A stretch of DNA of 5,238 nt from positions 1 to 5,238 of the forward strand of contig JAUUYB010000090.1 of NCBI GenBank assembly GCA_030590605.1, in the 5' to 3' direction. Under the pieces are notes generated by a model. It was not told the origin of the DNA. It saw only the letters and a list, made by a program, of their open reading frames with translations, and did not search any database. The position numbers were made by a program, and so were the translations under genes. This DNA comes from Candidatus Woesearchaeota archaeon. Lineage in GTDB: Archaea > Nanobdellota > Nanobdellia > Woesearchaeales > JAUUYB01. Below are positions 1-4,842 of the stretch, one piece after another. Every line of letters begins with the position of its first letter. Position 1 is the first letter of the stretch.

Positions 1-396
1 AGTACCATCAGTACACACGAAATCTTCATCTTGCTCATTAATTTTTCTATCAGATACGACGACCCCGGGACTTTGTAGTTCAGGATTACGCTCTTCATTA
101 TCATCTACATTAGGCTCTTCCTTGACATCTGTGTTTTCTAGTGGAACTGATTCATCCACACTTTTCAAGGCTGGGTTACTTAATTCTTGGTTAGTTGAGT
201 TGATATATGGGTAAAAGAGAATGATACATGATATGAATATGAAAATTATAATTCCGCCAATATATTCATTCAGGACAGCCCGGGAGGACCTCTTTACTTG
301 ATCTTTTGCTAAAGCTTGATAAATTTCTTCTTCGATTATAGTTGATTCTTTTACAGAACTAGCCTCATTTTTTTTACGTTTTTTCTCCCTGACCAT
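1..396 (-). CDS. Single-pass membrane protein, unknown function, C-terminus cut by window edge
   Basis: The frame is open from ATG at 396-394 to the left edge, giving 132 residues without a stop; the C-terminus is missing. The N-terminus is short and very basic (MVREKKRKKN), followed by a charged, probably helical stretch (about 11-40). One clear membrane segment lies at about 47-65 (IGGIIIFIFISCIILFYPY). After it comes a low-complexity acidic linker rich in D, E, N, P and S (about 66-127). The positive-inside rule puts the N-terminus in the cytoplasm and the acidic part outside. The last visible residues, VCTDGT, could open a Cys/Asp-rich calcium-binding-like repeat, but that is a guess. The ATG is supported by a TATA box at leaderless spacing. 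The 60 bases I counted (1-60) are about 35% GC, against 53% in 901-960 of the neighbouring gene. I do not recognise the family. It is a real gene by frame, promoter and topology. Confidence 0.75.
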   Translation of the reverse strand, partial: MVREKKRKKNEASSVKESTIIEEEIYQALAKDQVKRSSRAVLNEYIGGIIIFIFISCIILFYPYINSTNQELSNPALKSVDESVPLENTDVKEEPNVDDNEERNPELQSPGVVVSDRKINEQDEDFVCTDGT

Positions 397-417
397 ATCA
401 ATATATCATTAATGCTC

Positions 418-426
418 ATTTATATA
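418..426 (-). promoter_or_regulatory. TATA box of the single-pass membrane protein gene
   Basis: The minus strand reads TATATAAAT here, centred about 26 bases from the A of the ATG at 396. Archaeal TATA boxes lie about 26-27 bases before the transcription start, so the transcript would begin at or next to the ATG and be leaderless. The box lies in the 33-base gap after the TctA-like gene, so this gene can be transcribed independently of it. Confidence 0.6.
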
Positions 427-429
427 GTT

Positions 430-1617
430 TCACCACAAATAAACAATCACAGGCACTATCAGGCACCCCATCAGATGATTCTTACCTATCCCTGACAACC
501 CTGCGAATGCACCAAGCGCTGTTGCAGTCACAAGCACGATCAACCCTCTGAACCCATCGAATCCTATTACAAGTAATGTTATGAAAACGATTATCGAAAA
601 GACCGTCTTCTTATAATCAAAATATGAGACCAAACGTAACACAGATCGAGAAAGGACTATAGCGAGCATAGCTGCGATCCCCCCAGCAGTGAGACACACT
701 CCCAAAAAGATAAGCATCTGATTGAACCCGACTTCTCCTATCAATTCCAGTACGCTGACGATCGCTCCATTCCTAGCCTTAGAGAGCGCATATGCTGTAA
801 CGATAGATATCAGCATATTAGAAGTATTGATCCCCCCTACTAAAGCAAGAAATCCTTCATCTCCCATCTTGCCGGATATCTGCTGTGCGAGTATCGCTGC
901 CTGGCTCGACCCGAACCCAGGTAAAAAAGCAGCGATAAACCCCATCGAAGTGGACACGATTCCTGCTTTCCCAAGCGTCCGCAATGGAAGAGTGGACTGA
1001 GCAGAATTATCCTGTTCCGGCAACCCTGAATCAGCTGCAAAAAGAAGCAATGATATCCCGAACAGCCCGGATAGCAAAGGGAACAGAGGTTGGGAAAGCG
1101 AGTCATCTTCCAGTACTAGGAGCCCTAAGAATCCGGCACAGAAAAACACGAGCAGCGCCCAGTACCATTTCTTTTCCCTGAATACCATAAAGACCATTAT
1201 CACGATCAGCACATACTTGATAGACGACCTGACTGCAGGATAGATCGCAGCCATCCCCTTGATGAACAATGGAAAACACATCGCTCCTATGACTAACGAA
1301 AGCAACGATCCGATGATCGTCATCTTGACAGCCAAATGTCCTTTCCCCTGATGCAACATCCGATGTCCAGGAAGGACTGTGAGCACTTGTGATGGGTCAG
1401 GCGCACCGAGATATATGGAGGGGATAGAATCCAAAAAAGAATGAGTTATCGCAAGAGCGATTATGAAGCAGCATAGAAGCAGAGGAGAGAACGGAAGAGC
1501 CATTGACATAGATACGACAAGGACACAGACAAGATTCACATGTATGCCCGGGATGAGGCCTGTGATGATGCCGCATAAGACTCCACAGAGTATTGCGAGG
1601 ATGATTTCAAAGACCAT
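430..1617 (-). CDS. TctA-like multi-pass membrane protein (archaeal tripartite-tricarboxylate-transporter permease family)
   Basis: Complete 395-residue protein, ATG at 1617-1615, TGA at 432-430. It is very hydrophobic, with roughly ten to twelve membrane segments spread over its length. Family signatures are PGIHVN (23-28), the stretch 64-96 containing SIPSIYLGAPDPSQ and VLPGHRMLHQGKG, and a second half with LPGFGSSQAAILA (232-244) followed by GGINTSN (261-267). The two PG-containing loops reflect the two-fold pseudo-repeat typical of TctA. Bacterial TctA works with a small membrane subunit (TctB) and a periplasmic binding protein (TctC) to take up carboxylates. Neither partner is present here, and the archaeal relatives are generally described only as predicted membrane proteins. 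Substrate and coupling are therefore unknown. The length of about 400 residues fits the archaeal group rather than the roughly 500-residue bacterial TctA. A TATA-like box at leaderless spacing supports the start. Family assignment is good; function is uncertain. Confidence 0.88.
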   Translation of the reverse strand: MVFEIILAILCGVLCGIITGLIPGIHVNLVCVLVVSMSMALPFSPLLLCCFIIALAITHSFLDSIPSIYLGAPDPSQVLTVLPGHRMLHQGKGHLAVKMTIIGSLLSLVIGAMCFPLFIKGMAAIYPAVRSSIKYVLIVIMVFMVFREKKWYWALLVFFCAGFLGLLVLEDDSLSQPLFPLLSGLFGISLLLFAADSGLPEQDNSAQSTLPLRTLGKAGIVSTSMGFIAAFLPGFGSSQAAILAQQISGKMGDEGFLALVGGINTSNMLISIVTAYALSKARNGAIVSVLELIGEVGFNQMLIFLGVCLTAGGIAAMLAIVLSRSVLRLVSYFDYKKTVFSIIVFITLLVIGFDGFRGLIVLVTATALGAFAGLSGIGKNHLMGCLIVPVIVYLW

Positions 1618-1637
1618 AATCTAAGAGTATTCTACAG

Positions 1638-1647
1638 ATTTAATAAT
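1638..1647 (-). promoter_or_regulatory. TATA-like box of the TctA-like gene
   Basis: The minus strand reads ATTATTAAAT, centred about 25-26 bases before the ATG at 1617. The match to the archaeal consensus is weaker than for the flanking genes, but the spacing is right for a leaderless start. It lies in the 80-base gap after the U32 gene. I see no convincing terminator in that gap, so read-through from the U32 gene is also possible. Confidence 0.45.
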
Positions 1648-1697
1648 CTCGACATTGATAATCCGCAATTTCTGCAATTATTAAGAATTTCCAGATT

Positions 1698-3596
1698 CTA
1701 CGCCACTGTCTTCATGAAATGCCCGGTCGTAAACCCTTTCCGGATTTTCGTATCATTAAATTCAGCGCCAGATAATATTTTTTTATAGACTCTGACATAT
1801 TTTCCCAGATCTTTTTTCGTATCAATCAGGAAATGCTTGATACCTATCTCCTGCAGCTGTCTTACTTTATTGAACAACCCTAATTCTTTATAGTTCATTA
1901 TCTGAGTAGAATTACCCTGACGTATCACTTCAAAATGCCTTCCTGATTCATCGATGAGTTCAGGCGCTTTCAATTTCTCTTTAAGCACCATTATCCTCAT
2001 CCGCCCATGGATAAGACTGATGAACTGTTTATTCTTTATCTGCTTGAGATCTTCAAGAGAGAGTTCAGAAGATATTGTGGGGATGGCATCATTGTAACAA
2101 TCGATATCCACATCGTTGAATACATTGAAGGATTGTTTCAGATGTATATCATATCCCTTGAACTGATCCAGTAATCCCCTATTCCCTAAGACTATCCCTT
2201 TTGGTTTTTTCTCATTCACCATCTTGACTAGACCCGCTATTTCTTCATCGAATACGATATCTGGAGTATCCGCGAATATTTCCGCTTTCTTAAGTTTTCC
2301 CTGCAGTTCACAAAAGTCTTTTTTCATGATATCATAATAGATTATATCGCATCCTGCCTTTTCTGCTTCAAGAGCTGATTTCATGTTGTACGCTCTCACG
2401 ATTATCTTCTGGTCCGGGAATTCTTTTTTCTTAGATCTGATATGAAATTCTTTTTTTGATATTTTTTTATCGACTAACATAAATTCAATTCCAAGATCAG
2501 CGACCAACCCTGCCTGGCTTGTCTTATACACGAGCGTCCCTTCAGATAGATTTCCTAGATCGACGACATCCCCCGCTTTCGCATTCTCTTGAGGTTTTCC
2601 GTTGACCATTATATTGCCTAATGCTCTTCCTTTGCTTTCATCTCCAAGCCGCATCGCGATTCCATCTCCTTTAGATATCGGATGTTTTATCTTTATCTTC
2701 GAATCCTTTACCTTACCTATGAATAATCCTCTGTTCATTGGCATGCGCGGATCGACTATGCTTTCTTCGAACATGAACCCTTCAGTGAACTCTCTTGAAA
2801 ATACGACTTCAAGTGTTTCCAAATCAGTTTTTAGGACCCCTTTCCAATCATCAAGCTGATCAATATATTTTCTATAAATTTTTGCCACAGTCGCGACATA
2901 TAGCGGACTTCGCAGTCTTCCTTCAACCTTTATCGCTTTGACTCCTGATTTCACGATATCAGGTAATCTTTCAAGGAGGCACAGATCTTTTGTGCTGAGC
3001 AGATATGAATTATTGTATTTTTTTCTGCATGGCTGTGCGCATAGTCCCCGATTCCCACTCCGACCGCCGACCACAGATGAAAATAAACACTGACCGGAAT
3101 AACAGACGCAGAGTGCACCATGGACAAAGACTTCAGTCTCATGTTTTCCTGAAATCTTCCTTACCTGACCCAATGTCAATTCCCGTGCAAGGATCACCCT
3201 ATCAACACCAGCTGGAACCATATTGGAATTAGTCACAGTAGCCTGTGTCGAGAGATGTATAGATAGCTTTGGATGATGTTTCTTGATGAGAGGGATAAGA
3301 CAGAGATCCTGGATGATCAGAGCATCCGCTTTTGATTCTGCAACAGCATTTACTGTATCCATCGCTGCTTCGATCTCCTGGTTCTTGATCAGGATATTCA
3401 GTGTCACATAGACTTTGACATGATTATCATGACAATACTGGACCACGCTGGCTAGATTGCTCTCTGTAAAATTGTCTGCTTTTCTTCGTGCATTGAATGA
3501 TTGCAATCCCAGATACACTGCATCAGCACCATTATTGACTGCAGCACGCAGACATTCTATGTTTCCTGCCGGAAGCAGCAGTTCAGGTTTTGCCAT
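1698..3596 (-). CDS. Long U32-family protein with [4Fe-4S] cysteine motif and degenerate second repeat; probable RNA hydroxylation-type enzyme
   Basis: Complete 632-residue protein, ATG at 3596-3594, TAG at 1700-1698. Residues 1-245 are a U32 barrel beginning ELLLPAGN. The U32 signature runs from E155 through HGALC to C170. Four cysteines, C163, C170, C186 and C190, show the C-x6-C-x15-C-x3-C spacing of the family's [4Fe-4S] cluster; C165 is an extra one. STKDLCLLERLP (201-212) and KVEGR (223-227) are also typical. Residues about 288-365 look like the small beta-rich domain of long U32 proteins. Residues about 397-600 resemble the first barrel but lack the cysteines. The protein ends with RKGFTTGHF (619-627). 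Characterised relatives are RlhA (23S rRNA C2501 hydroxylation, about 650 residues), TrhP (tRNA wobble uridine hydroxylation) and UbiU/UbiV. 'Peptidase' is the historical label. A cytoplasmic RNA-modifying role is inferred from length and architecture; the substrate cannot be read from the sequence. Confidence 0.9.
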   Translation of the reverse strand: MAKPELLLPAGNIECLRAAVNNGADAVYLGLQSFNARRKADNFTESNLASVVQYCHDNHVKVYVTLNILIKNQEIEAAMDTVNAVAESKADALIIQDLCLIPLIKKHHPKLSIHLSTQATVTNSNMVPAGVDRVILARELTLGQVRKISGKHETEVFVHGALCVCYSGQCLFSSVVGGRSGNRGLCAQPCRKKYNNSYLLSTKDLCLLERLPDIVKSGVKAIKVEGRLRSPLYVATVAKIYRKYIDQLDDWKGVLKTDLETLEVVFSREFTEGFMFEESIVDPRMPMNRGLFIGKVKDSKIKIKHPISKGDGIAMRLGDESKGRALGNIMVNGKPQENAKAGDVVDLGNLSEGTLVYKTSQAGLVADLGIEFMLVDKKISKKEFHIRSKKKEFPDQKIIVRAYNMKSALEAEKAGCDIIYYDIMKKDFCELQGKLKKAEIFADTPDIVFDEEIAGLVKMVNEKKPKGIVLGNRGLLDQFKGYDIHLKQSFNVFNDVDIDCYNDAIPTISSELSLEDLKQIKNKQFISLIHGRMRIMVLKEKLKAPELIDESGRHFEVIRQGNSTQIMNYKELGLFNKVRQLQEIGIKHFLIDTKKDLGKYVRVYKKILSGAEFNDTKIRKGFTTGHFMKTVA

Positions 3597-3618
3597 AACA
3601 TAAGAAGGAATCAGTTTG

Positions 3619-3627
3619 ATATATAAA
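3619..3627 (-). promoter_or_regulatory. TATA box of the U32 gene
   Basis: The minus strand reads TTTATATAT, a near-ideal archaeal TATA box, preceded by an A-rich stretch (ACAAA) that could serve as the TFB-recognition element. Its centre is about 27 bases before the ATG at 3596, so the mRNA would be leaderless. On the plus strand the same bases read as ATATATAAA, so weak firing in the other direction is possible. The mobile element begins only about 15 bases upstream. Confidence 0.65.
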
Positions 3628-3633
3628 TTTGTA

Positions 3634-3641
3634 GGGATTAA
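3634..3641. repeat. Left copy of putative target-site duplication (GGGATTAA)
   Basis: The 8-base sequence GGGATTAA occurs here and again at 3853-3860, directly abutting the right end of the element. On the left, one unpaired base (T at 3642) separates it from the inverted repeat. Direct repeats of this size at both edges are what a DDE-transposase insertion leaves behind. Confidence 0.65.
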
Positions 3642-3642
3642 T

Positions 3643-3659
3643 GGCTATTATGAAATCCT
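3643..3659 (+). repeat. Left terminal inverted repeat of the MITE-like element
   Basis: GGCTATTATGAAATCCT is the exact reverse complement of 3836-3852. Seventeen perfectly paired bases at the two ends of a 211-base segment are very unlikely by chance. Confidence 0.88.
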
Positions 3660-3713
3660 CGCTACTATCGTCAGTCCGAGCTTCAACTCTGAACACATCA
3701 GAGCCGTCGCGAG

Positions 3714-3775
3714 GGGAGCCAAGAAAACCCTCTAGTTTTCTGGCACAAATGAGCTTTGCTCATTTTGTGGCTCCC
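3714..3775 (+). other. Potential three-way-junction RNA/DNA fold inside the element
   Basis: Outer stem: GGGAGCC (3714-3720) pairs with GGCTCCC (3769-3775). Within it, hairpin A pairs AGAAAAC (3722-3728) with GTTTTCT (3735-3741) around a six-base loop. Hairpin B pairs ACAAATGAGC (3745-3754) with GCTCATTTTGT (3758-3768) around a TTT loop, with one bulged T. Outer stem and hairpin B abut and could stack. Pairing is read directly; whether it forms as RNA or matters only as palindromic DNA is unknown. Confidence 0.55.
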
Positions 3776-3835
3776 TACGGGAACGCAGGCTTCTCGATAA
3801 AAGTAAGAGATGGCGAGGAAGATAGTAGCTTCCGA

Positions 3836-3852
3836 AGGATTTCATAATAGCC
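3836..3852 (-). repeat. Right terminal inverted repeat of the MITE-like element
   Basis: AGGATTTCATAATAGCC is the exact reverse complement of 3643-3659. It is followed immediately by the right copy of the 8-base direct repeat. Confidence 0.88.
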
Positions 3853-3860
3853 GGGATTAA
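3853..3860. repeat. Right copy of putative target-site duplication (GGGATTAA)
   Basis: Identical to 3634-3641 and directly adjacent to the right inverted repeat. Together the two copies bracket the element, as expected from staggered-cut insertion. Confidence 0.65.
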
Positions 3861-3865
3861 GGCAT

Positions 3866-3900
3866 CGAGTTCCGTTCTACCATGACTACACGACTTCCGT
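3866..3900 (+). repeat. Imperfect 10-base direct repeat, two copies
   Basis: CGAGTTCCGT (3866-3875) and CGACTTCCGT (3891-3900) differ at one base and are spaced 25 bases apart. They lie between the element and the terminator hairpin, and the second copy overlaps that hairpin's 5' arm. It could be a duplicated protein or RNA contact site, or chance. Confidence 0.3.
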
Positions 3901-3935
3901 ACGTCTCCTACAGGAAATGATTTTTTTATTTTTTT
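3895..3935 (+). terminator. Plus-strand hairpin plus U-tract terminator with no upstream protein gene
   Basis: TTCC-GTA (3895-3901) pairs with TAC-A-GGAA (3909-3916, one bulged A) around a seven-base loop. Four bases later come two runs of seven T separated by one A (3921-3935). The T-rich tract alone is the usual archaeal termination signal, and the hairpin strengthens the case. No coding gene precedes it on the plus strand, since the U32 gene is divergent. It therefore ends either a small RNA or transcription coming through the element. Confidence 0.55.
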
Positions 3936-3971
3936 CTATCTTTTCAAAGCAAGCCTATAGGAGCGAAATAC

Positions 3972-3980
3972 ATATAAATA
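3972..3980 (+). promoter_or_regulatory. TATA box of the winged-helix protein gene
   Basis: ATATAAATA, preceded by a purine-rich CGAAAT (3964-3969) resembling the TFB-recognition element. Transcription would start near 4002, leaving a leader of about 40 bases before ATG 4042. A weaker alternative, TTTAAAG at about 4012-4018, lies 27 bases before that ATG and would instead give a leaderless transcript. Confidence 0.5.
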
Positions 3981-4032
3981 ACGCCCACATTCCATTTTTA
4001 ATATTAGCCACTTTAAAGTCGTAACATTGTTA

Positions 4033-4040
4033 GGGGGATC
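4033..4040 (+). promoter_or_regulatory. Possible ribosome binding site deciding the start at 4042
   Basis: GGGGGATC lies one base before ATG 4042 and resembles, with a deletion, the archaeal Shine-Dalgarno GGAGGTGATC. Its G-run ends four bases before the ATG, a rather short spacing. It supports ATG 4042 over the in-frame TTG at 4027, which would translate through this site. Confidence 0.4.
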
Positions 4041-4041
4041 G

Positions 4042-4827
4042 ATGGGACTAAACAGTAATGAGATCATTTATACAGGTGTAGATAGTCTTCTCAAGCTTGT
4101 TAACTCAAAAGGAAAGATTGGGATTTCACATGCATCGAAAGTGCTAAATGTAGACCAACCCACAGTAGATGTCTGGGCAGACACTCTCGAGGAGATGGGA
4201 GACCTGATATCAAAATATGGAATTTCTGAAAGGAAGTTGATGAGCAGCGATTTTTACCACAAGGAATCTAGTTCTATCAAGACTTTCCTTTGGCAGATCA
4301 ACCCGATATCAAAGAAGATCATAATAAAGAAACAGGAGAACAAGGAAAGAGATATACTTCACAGGAAGATCAAGGAGTACATCACTCTTAAGACCCAGAT
4401 ACAGGCAGAACGTGCAAAACTCGAAAGAGAAAAGCAGACATTCAGGGAGATGATGGAATCCGAAAGAAAAGCGTTTACAGCACTCAAGAAGATCTATAAC
4501 CTGAAGATATTCGATACCCAAGAACCGATTTCTACAGATACTCAACCATTAAAGGCTGATGAGATGATGCCAGAACCACCTGAAAAGATAGCTACGGCAA
4601 ATATGTTCGATCAGGTCATACCAGATGAGACCTATTCCATAAAACAAGAGATTCCAAAAACTATCCCTGCTGAAAATGATCAAAATGATATCCCAGAAGA
4701 ATGGGGCCAGATAGCACGAGGGTTAAAGACAGGCACACCAACAGCACAGATGTCTAACCCTATACATTCTCAAGAAAATATCATAGTAAATAATCGAAAT
4801 TCTGTTTTCTCGTTTGATTCAAAATAG
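4042..4827 (+). CDS. Winged-helix / coiled-coil protein with disordered tail, unknown function
   Basis: 261 residues from ATG 4042 to TAG 4825-4827. The in-frame TTG at 4027 would add five residues but overlaps the ribosome-binding-like site. Residues about 10-62 look like a winged helix-turn-helix: a first helix (VDSLLKLVN), KIGISHASKVLNV, a recognition-helix-like QPTVDVWADTLEEMG, then a short hydrophobic wing (DLISKYG). Residues about 98-150 are strongly charged and helical (Q/E/K/R-rich, with QIQAERAKLEREKQTFREMM), probably a dimerising coiled coil. From about 155 onward the chain is rich in P, T, E, Q and N and probably disordered. There is no membrane segment or signal peptide, so it is likely cytoplasmic. 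The first domain may bind DNA or, as some archaeal winged helices do, serve as a protein-protein module. It is divergent from the U32 gene across the element region and convergent with the ABC permease. No named family recognised. Confidence 0.82.
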   Translation: MGLNSNEIIYTGVDSLLKLVNSKGKIGISHASKVLNVDQPTVDVWADTLEEMGDLISKYGISERKLMSSDFYHKESSSIKTFLWQINPISKKIIIKKQENKERDILHRKIKEYITLKTQIQAERAKLEREKQTFREMMESERKAFTALKKIYNLKIFDTQEPISTDTQPLKADEMMPEPPEKIATANMFDQVIPDETYSIKQEIPKTIPAENDQNDIPEEWGQIARGLKTGTPTAQMSNPIHSQENIIVNNRNSVFSFDSK

Positions 4828-4828
4828 C

Positions 4829-4838
4829 GGAATATTCC
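4829..4838. repeat. 10-base palindrome in the convergent gene gap
   Basis: GGAATATTCC is a perfect palindrome in the 15-base gap between the two convergent stop codons. It is too short, and lacks a T-run, to be a convincing terminator. It may be chance or a binding site. Confidence 0.25.
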
Positions 4839-4842
4839 ATTT

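Larger units (their letters stand above)
3642..3852. mobile_element. MITE-like non-autonomous transposable element, about 211 bases
   Basis: The element has perfect 17-base terminal inverted repeats (3643-3659 and 3836-3852), is flanked by an 8-base direct repeat, and encodes no transposase. The inverted repeat continues subterminally with GCTACTATC at 3661-3669 opposite its complement at 3821-3829, offset by five bases. The interior can form hairpins at 3687-3703 (CTCTGA/TCAGAG), 3714-3775 (three-way junction) and 3790-3821 (CTTCTCG opposite CGAGGAAG with one bulge). Duplications of 8 bases occur in several insertion-sequence families (for example IS6, IS256, IS1595 and the ISH1 group), and I cannot tell which would mobilise this one. 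IS200/IS605 elements leave no duplication and are unlikely. A 68-codon open frame covering the element (3641-3847) is judged non-coding. The element stands just upstream of the U32 promoter. The repeats are seen directly; mobility is inferred. Confidence 0.72.

Noticed and set aside
722..1181. Plus- and minus-strand open frames overlapping the TctA-like gene
   Set aside because: They are shadows in other frames of a gene with clear membrane segments and family motifs, and none shows a domain of its own.
1661..1697. Repeat GCAATT-TCT-GCAATT downstream of the U32 stop as a possible terminator
   Set aside because: It is a short direct repeat, not an inverted one, and the minus strand lacks a T-run there.
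2602..3232. Several open frames inside the U32 gene on either strand
   Set aside because: They overlap the cysteine motif and beta-rich region of a well-recognised protein. They are shadows without independent support.
3641..3847. 68-codon plus-strand open frame between U32 and the winged-helix gene
   Set aside because: It coincides almost exactly with the MITE-like element, starting and ending within its inverted repeats. Its Ser/Arg/Pro-rich translation has no recognisable domain, and hairpin-forming DNA explains the sequence better.
3874..3891. tRNA-like string on the minus strand (GTGTAGTCATGGTAGAAC), resembling the D-arm of a tRNA
   Set aside because: The D-stem pairs poorly, no 5-base-pair anticodon stem follows, and there is no T-arm motif downstream, with or without the element removed.
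4027..4041. TTG start at 4027 for the winged-helix protein
   Set aside because: It would place the GGGGGATC site inside the coding region, and the added residues LGGS carry no domain signal. ATG 4042 fits better.
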